Of a DNA stretch of 64,000 nucleotides, positions 27,734 through 35,892 are shown piece by piece. The position numbers and the translations under genes were made by a program. The notes under the pieces were generated by a model, which saw nothing but the letters and a program-made list of their open reading frames with translations, did no database searches and was not told where the DNA came from. The stretch is from Dehalococcoidia bacterium UBA6627 (lineage in GTDB: Bacteria > Chloroflexota > Dehalococcoidia > UBA2979). The DNA lies in NCBI GenBank assembly GCA_002455955.1, contig DKLZ01000075.1, forward strand, positions 21,375 through 85,374, written 5' to 3'. Every line of letters starts with the position of its first letter. Position 1 is the stretch's first letter.

Positions 27734-27761
27734 ATGATCATTAGTAGATACTAATGATCAT
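27734..27761. repeat. Perfect 13-bp inverted repeat with 2-base centre
   Basis: ATGATCATTAGTA (27734-27746) is followed by GA and then its exact complement (27749-27761). Each arm holds a GATC. It lies about 85 bases before the Yip1-like gene start. There is no T-run, so it is more like an operator or element end than a terminator. Confidence 0.6.
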
Positions 27762-27845
27762 TTAGCAGAAATCCGCTACTATCTCCCTTGTCGGTCGGGC
27801 AGCCGGCACTGTTTGAAGTCCTTGGCGGGTATCTCGGAGGCCATA

Positions 27846-27921
27846 CGATGGCTGTTCTGACCGTCCGCCGAATCCGCAGACTCGGCTTATTGGATTTTTC
27901 GGTTTTCGATGAGGTCGGAAC
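27846..27921 (+). repeat. Copy 1 of a long inverted repeat (intact 5' end of the Yip1-like gene)
   Basis: This 76-base segment, which begins 2 bases before the start codon at 27848, recurs in reverse complement at 30741-30815. By eye the two differ at one base and one single-base indel. Here the segment codes the N-terminus MAVLTVRRIRRLGLLDFSVF in frame. The repeats bracket about 2.8 kb containing tRNA-Ala and a DNA methyltransferase. Confidence 0.85.
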
Positions 27922-28471
27922 CGATCCACGTGCCACCGTTCCATCATTGATGATCGCAAGTGGATCAATGATGATGCTGAGCGTCGGTGGTTGGCTTTGG
28001 TGGATAACAAGCGGCCTAGGTGACAGTAGCGCGGTTCTACTGAAAAGCGTTGTCATTGGATCGCTTTTCTCTATTGCGCTTTGGCTAGCGTGGCTAGTCG
28101 TCGTTTACGTGATCCTGCAGCGTGTCACACAATCCGATGTCAACGTCGAGCGCCTTGTACGCGCTGCAGGCATGGCGACCACACCTCTCATCATTGGCCT
28201 ATTGATGGTTATCCCAAGCATCTCTTTCGGGATAGGCATTGTCGCAATCGGCACATGGGTAATAACAACGCATGCGGCCATAGAACGCGCTACCGGAATA
28301 AGCGGTCGACCAGTCGTGATCGCAAACGGAGCCGGTTTTGCAGTCTGGGCCCTCGCCATGTCGGTACTCGCTACCAGCACCAACCAGATCGCGCCAGGTC
28401 CATTCCTAGCAGAATCAATCTGGGAAGCAGTAACCACCTACGACTACGCGCAAATCGTAATCAATTCCTAA
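27848..28471 (+). CDS. Yip1-family-like integral membrane protein
   Basis: A membrane protein of about 207 residues with five predicted helices and a short cytosolic N-terminus, resembling bacterial Yip1-domain proteins of unknown function. I chose ATG 27848, where GGAGG lies 8 bases upstream, over an in-frame upstream start at 27788 that lacks one. Its first 76 bases are duplicated in inverted orientation at 30741-30815. A 14-bp hairpin follows the stop. Confidence 0.65.
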   Translation: MAVLTVRRIRRLGLLDFSVFDEVGTDPRATVPSLMIASGSMMMLSVGGWLWWITSGLGDSSAVLLKSVVIGSLFSIALWLAWLVVVYVILQRVTQSDVNVERLVRAAGMATTPLIIGLLMVIPSISFGIGIVAIGTWVITTHAAIERATGISGRPVVIANGAGFAVWALAMSVLATSTNQIAPGPFLAESIWEAVTTYDYAQIVINS

Positions 28472-28486
28472 CTGCCAACTAGCCGA

Positions 28487-28526
28487 CCTCGGTTCCAGCG
28501 TTATCTCCCCAGCGCTGGAACCGAGG
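28487..28526. terminator. Strong hairpin after the Yip1-like gene
   Basis: CCTCGGTTCCAGCG (28487-28500) pairs exactly with CGCTGGAACCGAGG (28513-28526) around a 12-base loop. No T-tract follows on either strand. It is 16 bases after the stop codon, so a terminator or mRNA-stabilising role is likely. Confidence 0.6.
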
Positions 28527-28699
28527 CAACACACTTCCTGGATATCAACTCGCACTTGACCGTCTCGCTTCTGGAACCGAACTCCTCACCGGCCCCAGAA
28601 GCATCTGGATCATGGATATCTGTCAATGAGGCAAATGAAGAGTAACGAGTGCTATGCGCTAGACCGGTCACAGAAACGCTGTCTACACTCAAACTTCGC

Positions 28700-28775
28700 G
28701 GGCCTGTAGCTCAGCTGGGAGAGCGCCACACTGGCAGTGTGGAGGTCAGGGGTTCGAGCCCCCTCAGGTCCACCA
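28700..28775 (+). tRNA. tRNA-Ala (anticodon GGC)
   Basis: A 76-base cloverleaf. The acceptor GGGCCTG pairs with CAGGTCC (one G-T). The D arm is GCTC/GAGC, and the anticodon stem CCACA/TGTGG closes the loop CTGGCAG with anticodon GGC. The T arm is AGGGG-TTCGAGC-CCCCT. Discriminator A73 and an encoded CCA end the gene. It reads GCC and GCU alanine codons. It lies upstream of the convergent methyltransferase gene. Confidence 0.97.
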
Positions 28776-28842
28776 CTCAAAACCTTCTGTTCCGCTAGTG
28801 CCAAAGTTGAACACCCTCAGCAGGGCTATGTTGTCCTCTGGG

Positions 28843-29703
28843 TTAGGATCGGGCACCTGTCCCAAAATCATCACAGGTGTGAAACGATGGTGACCACTCT
28901 GCGAGGCGCTTTGCCATCGCCTGAATCGCAGCCTCATTGTTATCGACTAGGATACAGTTACGTTCATTCAACGCTGCCGCCTCCCCTGTCGTACCGGATC
29001 CAGCGAAGAAGTCGGCAACGATATCCCCAGGGTTAGAGTGCACACGCACAATCTGGTTCAAAATCTGAATCGGCTTTTGAGTCGGATACCCAGTTCGTTC
29101 CTTACTGTTCGTCGGAACGATTGTCTGCCACCACACGTCGGTGGGGGTCTTGCCTCGCAGCGCCTTCTCTTTAGTTACAAGATCAGGGGCCATGTAAGGA
29201 ATGCGATCGATGTCATCGTAACGAAACGTGTACCGATCGGGATCCTTCGTGTACCAAAGAATCGTGTCATGCTTTGCTGGCCACCGGCGCTTCGAACGAC
29301 CACCAAAATCATATGACCAGATGATCTCGTTTTTGAAGCAATCCCGTCCAAACAGGTGGTCAAGAAGAACTTTTGCGTAATGTGATTCATGCTGGTCAAG
29401 ATGGAGAAGGAGCGAACCATCTGCAGTTAGAACACGTCGGAACTCGACTAACCGTGGCTCAAGAAAACCTATGAAATCATCGAATACGTCATCGAAAGAT
29501 GTGGACCCAAGTTTCTCGGTACGGTAGCTACTCCCCCCGAAACCTACGCGATCCCCATCTTGATCGCGCACAGTCCTGAGTGTAGTCAGATTCTGCTGCC
29601 GACCGGTATTGAAGGGTGGATCGACATAAATTAGATTGATAGAACCTGATTCGAATGTCTGGATGACTTCGAGGTTGTCTCCGAAGTGAATATCGATCGT
29701 CAT
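28843..29703 (-). CDS. Site-specific DNA methyltransferase (N6-adenine/N4-cytosine, beta-class order)
   Basis: A 286-residue amino-methyltransferase. The catalytic motif DPPFNTG comes first (about residue 33) and the SAM-binding motif DFFAGSGTTGEAA near residue 240, the order of beta-class enzymes. The block TGYPTQKPIQILNQIVRVHS is also typical. No restriction endonuclease gene is adjacent, so it looks like a solitary methyltransferase. AGAGGT precedes the ATG. It lies between the two inverted repeats. Confidence 0.93.
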   Translation of the reverse strand: MTIDIHFGDNLEVIQTFESGSINLIYVDPPFNTGRQQNLTTLRTVRDQDGDRVGFGGSSYRTEKLGSTSFDDVFDDFIGFLEPRLVEFRRVLTADGSLLLHLDQHESHYAKVLLDHLFGRDCFKNEIIWSYDFGGRSKRRWPAKHDTILWYTKDPDRYTFRYDDIDRIPYMAPDLVTKEKALRGKTPTDVWWQTIVPTNSKERTGYPTQKPIQILNQIVRVHSNPGDIVADFFAGSGTTGEAAALNERNCILVDNNEAAIQAMAKRLAEWSPSFHTCDDFGTGARS

Positions 29704-29942
29704 TGGACCTCTGATAGTGCAGTTTACGGAGTGCAGCGTCTAAGTAGTTGGGGAACGGTGGTCATTCAGCAACTATGTGGCCTCACCCCGAAAGTGGCGA
29801 ACCATAACTGAGCGTGTCACGGATCGTACCGCGCTGTCTTCTAGGCGACGTTCAAATGGCTCACTACATTCAAAATGGTGTAGACCTTTCAGGATCTACG
29901 AGTAGAATCTTGCTTACTTATTCCATATATCCGAGGAGCAAT

Positions 29943-30245
29943 ATGTCCCAGTACATGGTAGTGCACGCCCTAAAGATCGATGCAGAAGCATTCGCCGAGG
30001 TGATGCAGTCAGATGACATGGGCGAATTCGCAAAAGCTATGGCTACCGGCCAAACGCCGGCTAAGTGCGTAAAAAGTTGGAACCCGATTCCACATGGCAA
30101 CACAGACACTTTCATATGCCTGTGGGAAGCTGACAACTCAGACGACATCACAGCTACTCTGGGCGAAGAAATGCTAGCTATGCTGACATGCGAGCCTATG
30201 CAAGTAGACGAAATTGACTGGGCTGAGGTGGCAGCGGCTTCGTAA
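29943..30245 (+). CDS. Hypothetical protein, ~100 aa
   Basis: A small acidic, Met-rich protein. GAGGAG lies just before ATG 29943, which I chose over an in-frame ATG at 29814. The pattern of alternating strands and helices (MVVHALKIDAEAFAEVM, TFICLWEADNSDDI) looks like a ferredoxin-like dimeric alpha/beta-barrel fold, but I cannot assign a family. It lies inside the inverted-repeat-bounded zone. Confidence 0.6.
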   Translation: MSQYMVVHALKIDAEAFAEVMQSDDMGEFAKAMATGQTPAKCVKSWNPIPHGNTDTFICLWEADNSDDITATLGEEMLAMLTCEPMQVDEIDWAEVAAAS

Positions 30246-30317
30246 AATGAACTCGCGTGTTGAAGTGCGGCGCTGACCAGACCTGGAAGTCATAGAACGA
30301 TAAGTAGGCGTATAAGC

Positions 30318-30737
30318 ATGGCTATAAAAGATTTTCTTTCAGACATTCGCAACGCGGCACTTGCTAACGTAGTGATTGTTGTCTTTCACATCTGGATCGC
30401 TATCGAGATCGAAGGACTAGATTTCCTCGTCATTGTCCTTCCAGTTGGCGCTCTGATTGCTGCGGCATATTTCATCAAGGGCAAGATGGGAGCCGCTTTA
30501 CTTGCTATTCCAACACTAGGTTATCTACTTATTGCACCAGAGCTAATTGAGGGAATAATCACTGGGGAATTGGGGCCGGATGACGAAGATGTCGATATTG
30601 GATGGGGCCTAGACCGGTACCTACTCGCCCCGTTCTGGTTATTCACTACTCTGCTAAACATCATGTCGATCATTGCTGAGGTACGAGGAACTAGCAAATA
30701 CTCACAGCAGAGCAGTGCAAATTCATCAGAGAGTTGA
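30318..30737 (+). CDS. Hypothetical membrane protein, 139 aa
   Basis: Three to four predicted membrane helices (VVIVVFHIWIAIEIEGL, FLVIVLPVGALIAAAYF, LLAPFWLFTTLLNIMSII), an acidic loop (GPDDEDVDIGWG) and a Ser-rich tail. No family recognised. Its stop lies 4 bases before the truncated inverted copy of the Yip1-like gene start, which suggests this gene's end marks a recombination joint. Confidence 0.6.
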   Translation: MAIKDFLSDIRNAALANVVIVVFHIWIAIEIEGLDFLVIVLPVGALIAAAYFIKGKMGAALLAIPTLGYLLIAPELIEGIITGELGPDDEDVDIGWGLDRYLLAPFWLFTTLLNIMSIIAEVRGTSKYSQQSSANSSES

Positions 30738-30740
30738 TCT

Positions 30741-30815
30741 GTTCCGAGCTCATCGAAAACCGAAAATCCAATAAGCCGAGTCTGCGGATTCGGCGGACGG
30801 TCAGAACAGCCATCG
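30741..30815 (-). pseudogene. Copy 2 of the inverted repeat: truncated 5' end of a Yip1-like gene
   Basis: The reverse complement of 27846-27921, with one substitution and one deleted A in an A-run. The deletion would shift the frame soon after LGLL. The copy stops where the upstream membrane protein gene ends, so only about 25 codons remain. This is a non-functional fragment left by duplication or inversion. Confidence 0.75.
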
Positions 30816-31029
30816 CTGAAGAAGTTATCGACGAGCACTAGCACTTACTGGAATATCCGTGTGTCAGTTCGGAGTTGGATCCGAATTAAGATCGCCGCCA
30901 AACACCCAACGAACCTGAGCGCCTGAACCCAGTCTTAACTGCCAATGGAGCGGCAACATCGCGGGCAACTTTCGTCACTTTGCCTAGAACTGTTTTTGAT
31001 TCGTCGGACATCCGCTCTTCAAGCATCAG

Positions 31030-31125
31030 ACCTCTAATCTTTGAGGCGCAGACGCTTGGCAACCTGTTAGGGCGCACCAACATGTGATCTGGATCGCCTG
31101 TACCAATCCAGATCACGGTCGAAAT
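31030..31125 (-). pseudogene. Remnant of an aldo/keto reductase C-terminus
   Basis: In one minus-strand frame, directly after an in-frame TGA (31126-31128), the sequence reads ISTVIWIGTGDPDHM followed by RPNRLPSVCASKIRGL. This resembles the C-terminal NADP-binding segment of aldo/keto reductases; the complete homologue at 42166-43167 has VVLFGTGNPDHVQANVES. The rest of the gene is missing. I see no other gene between 30816 and 31180. Confidence 0.5.
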
Positions 31126-31180
31126 TCAGCTCCATAGCTGAAAACTCTCTATGTCTCGATAAGTGCCAGAAAACACGAAA

Positions 31181-31603
31181 CTACCGACATATGTCTCCTT
31201 GGATCGTAAATCCTTGAAGCACATCCTCGGTGTTCAGGCGGAGAATACCAGTAGAAGCTTTCACGGCCCCGGCAGGCATGATACGACCCTCCGGCCCAGT
31301 CCAATTAATTACCCAGCTCTTTGTGGTGGACGCGGCATACTCTCCGGAAAGACTGCCTTCTACCTTTAAGCCATTGGCACAAGTCTCTTGGATAAAGATA
31401 TCGATCGCCTCTTGCTCACTCATATCCGGTGCCGGGTGAGTGAAAAACGCATTAGGAGTTGGTTCAGCAGGTGTTTCTTCACCGGAACAGGCAATACTAG
31501 AAACGAGTGTTAATCCCAGCATTAATACAAAAGCTCTCCACAAATTTTTCCCTACCACGTTATCCGATCGAATATCAAAAATGGCTGCTAAGGGAAATGT
31601 CAT
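31181..31603 (-). CDS. Putative lipoprotein, ~140 aa
   Basis: The N-terminal hydrophobic segment LWRAFVLMLGLTLVSSIAC ends in a lipobox (SIAC), so the Cys is the likely lipidation site. A Pro/Glu linker (GEETPAEPTPN) precedes a domain of about 100 residues with two cysteines (ETCANGL near the middle and GDIC at the end), possibly a disulfide. AGAGGT precedes the ATG near 31603. No family recognised. Confidence 0.6.
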   Translation of the reverse strand: MTFPLAAIFDIRSDNVVGKNLWRAFVLMLGLTLVSSIACSGEETPAEPTPNAFFTHPAPDMSEQEAIDIFIQETCANGLKVEGSLSGEYAASTTKSWVINWTGPEGRIMPAGAVKASTGILRLNTEDVLQGFTIQGDICR

Positions 31604-31851
31604 TAGGCACCTCTCGTCAAAATTTTGAAAAGTTAACAATAACCAGAGGTGATTCTATTCGAAGTGCCCTGACTCTGTGCAATACATCTCCCCAAAATCT
31701 TAACCACCCGCGAGCAGATTTTCATTCTCAGATCCGGACACACGTAATATTTTGGATTGCTCGCTAGTCAGCGGACGTGCACGATTGATCAAAAGAAGCA
31801 CCTCTAGACAACTAGCAAATCACGACCAGTCCGTGCACTAGGAGACGTGTT

Positions 31852-32739
31852 ATGAAAATAGCAATCACTGGCAGCTCTGGAATGATTGGTTCCGCGCTAT
31901 GTCCACGGCTTGAGACGGCCGGGCACCAAATTATTCGGATCCGTAATCGTCACGTAAAAAACCCTAACGGCGAATGGAGTCCGTCCAATCAGTGGATTCG
32001 CGATGGTGTACTAGAAGGTGTAGACGTCGTATTACATCTCGCCGGTGCTTCGATTGGTGATAAACGCTGGAGCAACACCTACAAGGAAGAAATGCGCGTG
32101 AGCCGCATCGACGGTGCTCGTCTCCTCGTCGAAACTATTCGAAACATGACCAACCGTCCGAAGGCGTTTATCACTTCGTCAGCAGTTGGATTTTATGGCG
32201 ACCGTGCAGACGAAAAGCTGAACGAGCAGTCGTCACGCGGTAACGGATTCCTTGCAGACTTAGTCAACGACTGGGAAACCGAAGCACATGCCGCGGAAGA
32301 ATTAGGCCTACGCGTAGCTATGGTTCGCAGTGGAGTAGTGTTACGTAGCATGCTGCCCGTACTGATCACACCATTCAAATTTGGCTTGGGTGGCAAGCTG
32401 GGCAATGGCAAGCAGTACTTTCCATGGATCGGATTGGAAGATCTCGTCCGGATCTACGAGACAACCGTGACCGGAGACCTTACCGGACCGATTAATGCTG
32501 TTGCACCTCAAGCGGCAACCAACGCCGAATTCACCAAAGCTCTTGGCCGCGTGATAAAGCGACCAACATTGTTCCCACTTCCTGGTTTCATGCTGGAGCT
32601 AATAATGGGTGGAGAGAAAGCTCAGGAAACTGGGCTCGTGAGCCAGCGCGTGGTACCTCAGCGCTTAATCGATTCTGATTGGCAATTCACTCACACCACC
32701 ATAGAGCAAGCTCTCCCTGAGGAACTCGCAGCATTATAA
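31852..32739 (+). CDS. TIGR01777-family NAD-dependent epimerase/dehydratase-like protein
   Basis: A 295-residue atypical extended SDR. It has the Rossmann motif ITGSSGMIGSAL at the N-terminus, HLAGASIGDKRW, the TSSAVGFYGD active-site block, and the C-terminal LPGFMLELIMGG. These are the marks of the YfcH/SDR39U1 group (TIGR01777). GGAG precedes the ATG. The biochemical substrate of this family is not established. Confidence 0.92.
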   Translation: MKIAITGSSGMIGSALCPRLETAGHQIIRIRNRHVKNPNGEWSPSNQWIRDGVLEGVDVVLHLAGASIGDKRWSNTYKEEMRVSRIDGARLLVETIRNMTNRPKAFITSSAVGFYGDRADEKLNEQSSRGNGFLADLVNDWETEAHAAEELGLRVAMVRSGVVLRSMLPVLITPFKFGLGGKLGNGKQYFPWIGLEDLVRIYETTVTGDLTGPINAVAPQAATNAEFTKALGRVIKRPTLFPLPGFMLELIMGGEKAQETGLVSQRVVPQRLIDSDWQFTHTTIEQALPEELAAL

Positions 32740-32887
32740 TCTCGAATACTAGGTCTGTTAACAGTCTGGCAGTATCGTATTTCACGATATCGCAACCAGC
32801 CTTTTAGTCGACTAGCACAGGCGTAATTGTGTTAGTGAATCAGCGCACTGACATTCCTACATCTGGAGCATACGAACTCCAGCAAAC

Positions 32888-34816
32888 GTGGACATCGCTA
32901 TGACACTAACCCATCTCGAGATCTTAAACCAAGAATCATTTGGCGATTCCCAATCCTTTTGTGATACCGGCGAATATGAACGATTGGATGCAATCGCGCA
33001 CTATGCTGTGAACCCAATCGATAGCGCTAACGCTGACATCGTCGACCTTGAACGAGCTGAACGTGACTCAAACGGACAAGTCTTGTTCAGTGGCGACATC
33101 ACAATTTTAAGACCGATAGATCCAGATCGAGGTAACCGTGCTGTGCTCCTCGAAGTACCGAATCGTGGCAGCCGCCCAACCCTGAAAACTTTCCTATTGG
33201 GTGACCCACCAGACTCTTTCAAAGATATTCCAGCAGGGGACGGACTGCTCTTTCGACATGGCTGGTCGATCGCCTGGTGCGGTTGGCAATGGGACGTCCC
33301 GCGTGACAAAGGCAGAATGGGGTTCGAGGCTCCGCTCGTTCCACCGTCCGCACTTGAGAACCGCACGGATCAAATGCAACTTCGCTTTCAACCGAACGGG
33401 TCAGAGGACAAGATACCTCTCACCGACCATCATGTCGGAGCCATCGGAAATCACAATCCCATCGTGCCAGACAATGTCGATCAAATAGATGCAATGCTGT
33501 TGGTTCGCGACGGCATCTACGGAGAGCCACAAATCATACCTCGCGAGCAATGGGGTTTTACCCATGAAGGAGCGTCTTTATATTGCAAACTCGGCTTTGA
33601 CCCGGGACGGATATACGACGTTATCTACCGCCCCGAAAAATGCCAAGTAGTAGGCGCGGGACTTCTTGCAGTACGTGACTTCGCAACATTTCTTAAACGT
33701 GACGATCCAATAAACCCATTGAGTGGCGCGGTCGAACACGTGATTGGACAAGGCCAAAGCCAATGCGGCCGTTTCCTGCGCACGTATCTGAATCTCGGCT
33801 TGAATATCGACGAAGAAGGGCAACAAGCCTTCGACGGCGTTTTGATCCATATCGCTGGTGGACGTCGAGGCGAATTCAACCACCGTTACGCACAGCCTTC
33901 AGTCCAACCCACTCCTAGCTTTGGACACCTGTTTCCATTTGCAGACAGCCCTCAAATCGACCCTGCAACAGGTAAGTTGGGCGGCCTACTGGATCGCCAA
34001 AGAAGCCGTGGCGGCGTCCCTCTCATTTTCCAGACTGATACTTCTTGCGAATACTGGCGATCAGATGCGAGTCTCGCTCACTCTGACCTCTCAACCGGGA
34101 AAGATGTTGAACCTCCTGAAGAAGTTCGTCGCTACCTATTTGCATCAACGCAACACGGTGCGGGTACAGCTGCTCTTGAAAACACAAGTGCGTTTGGTAC
34201 TAGTGGTGCCAATCACTTCAACATCATCGATCATCGACCGTTAATGCGTGCGGCTCTGTTTAACCTACTGGATTGGGTACGCGGAATGATGCCACCAAAA
34301 AGTGTCTTCCCGCGTTGGCGCGACGGTACCGCAGCAACACGCGAAGACATTGTGGCCAAGCTTGAGGAGATTACAAATCTCGCGCTACCGGATGTGAATG
34401 CCTGTCCTCGCATGGTTCCGCTTAACCTAGGATTAGATGCTGAGGATGGTATAGGTTACTTTCCTGCCTCTGTCGTCGGTGATGCTTATCCATCGTATGT
34501 CTCCGAAATCGATGCTGCCGGAAACGAAATTGGCGGTATTCGCCTCCCTGATATCGAAGTCCCTATTGGCACTCACACTGGCTTCAATCCGCGCCATCTG
34601 ACAACGGGTGGTGTAGGGCAAATTCTTGATTACTTGGGCTCAACAACTCTCTTCGACCGTTCAGATACCCTTGAACTCTATCCGTCACGTGAGGCGTATC
34701 TCACAGCAGTCCGTGCAGCAGCAGAGCAGCTTAATCGCGATCGTTACCTATTAGCTGAGGACATCGAACTTTGTATCGTTAACGCAAGCAATCGCTACGA
34801 TTTAGTCTTCAGCTAG
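32888..34816 (+). CDS. Alpha/beta hydrolase domain protein (Abhydrolase_10-like)
   Basis: A large (about 640-residue) cytosolic hydrolase-like protein. The nucleophile elbow is probably GQGQSQCGRFLR near residue 300 (Ser within GQSQCG). Other marks are VLLEVPNRGSRPTL and the late HFNIIDHRPL with a candidate catalytic His. The architecture matches the uncharacterised alpha/beta hydrolase domain family with PNRG and GFxxRDF-like blocks (here GLLAVRDFATFL). The start is GTG 32888 or ATG 32900; neither has a strong ribosome-binding site. Substrate unknown. Confidence 0.75.
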   Translation: MDIAMTLTHLEILNQESFGDSQSFCDTGEYERLDAIAHYAVNPIDSANADIVDLERAERDSNGQVLFSGDITILRPIDPDRGNRAVLLEVPNRGSRPTLKTFLLGDPPDSFKDIPAGDGLLFRHGWSIAWCGWQWDVPRDKGRMGFEAPLVPPSALENRTDQMQLRFQPNGSEDKIPLTDHHVGAIGNHNPIVPDNVDQIDAMLLVRDGIYGEPQIIPREQWGFTHEGASLYCKLGFDPGRIYDVIYRPEKCQVVGAGLLAVRDFATFLKRDDPINPLSGAVEHVIGQGQSQCGRFLRTYLNLGLNIDEEGQQAFDGVLIHIAGGRRGEFNHRYAQPSVQPTPSFGHLFPFADSPQIDPATGKLGGLLDRQRSRGGVPLIFQTDTSCEYWRSDASLAHSDLSTGKDVEPPEEVRRYLFASTQHGAGTAALENTSAFGTSGANHFNIIDHRPLMRAALFNLLDWVRGMMPPKSVFPRWRDGTAATREDIVAKLEEITNLALPDVNACPRMVPLNLGLDAEDGIGYFPASVVGDAYPSYVSEIDAAGNEIGGIRLPDIEVPIGTHTGFNPRHLTTGGVGQILDYLGSTTLFDRSDTLELYPSREAYLTAVRAAAEQLNRDRYLLAEDIELCIVNASNRYDLVFS

Positions 34817-34838
34817 CGACAGCTTCGTAGAACCAATT

Positions 34839-35891
34839 TCAATCACTCCTTTGTAAGGATGTGGATGCGATCCAATCTGCCAATTCGCTAAAGGAATAAC
34901 CGCATTCTTCCGACAAATAATCACTACCAATCAACTTCCAGAACACTGCCTCAACGTCAGATTTCACCATCTCGTCAAGTACTACAACATACTGAGACTC
35001 GCTTCTCGTCTCACTAATTCGCCAACCATATCGTTTGAATAATCTTTCCGTTAATAACTTCAGATAGTCAGATGCCTCAATGAATATCGCGTTACGCGCT
35101 TCTTGATCACCGATAAATTGATCTGAGACCTCAATAATGTCGAATCTTCTTTTGAAACTGATATCTTCCGTGTTACCTGACAATATCGTTCGTGGTGACT
35201 CGGCTATATCGATACTCCACACCGTATCGCTTATTTTCTCAAAATGATCAACATCGTGAGTTGCTGAAACGATAGATATGCCACGATCAATTGCAAGTTT
35301 CTGTAATATTGATATAAGACTATTCTTTGATTTACTATCCAAATAAATAGTCGGTTCATCTAACAACATAATCTGAGGTTCCTGCGCTAATGCTCTAGCA
35401 ATAACCAACCGCTGCAATTCGCCATCTGACAATGTCTGTATGCTCCTATCCATGAGATAACCAACATTCACGAAATCAACGGCTGTATCGATTGCCTCCC
35501 TATCATGCTTCCGCAGAATTCCATTCCAACCGGTAAACGGATACCTACCCAGACTCACAAACTTGTATCCACTCAGCATTATATTTTCTCGTGATACAGC
35601 ACTCACGGTTGCGATTTGTTTCGCCTTATCTGATGACGTCACACTGTTGAATGCTGCACCATTAAGATAAATCTGTCCCGCTAATGGTTTCTGAATTCCA
35701 CCTAAAGTTCTAACTAATGTCGATTTACCGGAACCGTTATCACCGATTAAAGAGATGATTTCTCCGCTGTTAATACTGAGATCAATATCGCTGATTAAAG
35801 TGCGCCCTCCATTTCCAATAGCGAGTTGCTTCACCTCTAGTACTGTTCTATCGCTTTTGCGGTCAAAGGATGGTTTAACCATTCTCAACAC
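34839..35891 (-). CDS. btuD-like: ABC transporter ATP-binding protein, cobalamin/iron-chelate type, with C-terminal extension
   Basis: A 350-residue ATPase of the FecE/BtuD group. It has Walker A GDNGSGKST, signature LSDGELQRLVIARAL, Walker B IMLLDEP and the switch His in SATHDVDH. Usual members have about 255 residues; this one has about 95 more after the core (from near residue 255) that I do not recognise. It follows the permease gene with one base between them. The cobalamin riboswitch ahead of the operon points to B12 rather than siderophores. Base composition is AT-richer than neighbours. Confidence 0.88.
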   Translation of the reverse strand: MLRMVKPSFDRKSDRTVLEVKQLAIGNGGRTLISDIDLSINSGEIISLIGDNGSGKSTLVRTLGGIQKPLAGQIYLNGAAFNSVTSSDKAKQIATVSAVSRENIMLSGYKFVSLGRYPFTGWNGILRKHDREAIDTAVDFVNVGYLMDRSIQTLSDGELQRLVIARALAQEPQIMLLDEPTIYLDSKSKNSLISILQKLAIDRGISIVSATHDVDHFEKISDTVWSIDIAESPRTILSGNTEDISFKRRFDIIEVSDQFIGDQEARNAIFIEASDYLKLLTERLFKRYGWRISETRSESQYVVVLDEMVKSDVEAVFWKLIGSDYLSEECGYSFSELADWIASTSLQRSD

Positions 35892-35892
35892 C

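Noticed and set aside
28843..29703. Complete restriction-modification system
   Set aside because: Only the methyltransferase is present; neighbouring small genes show no nuclease motif.
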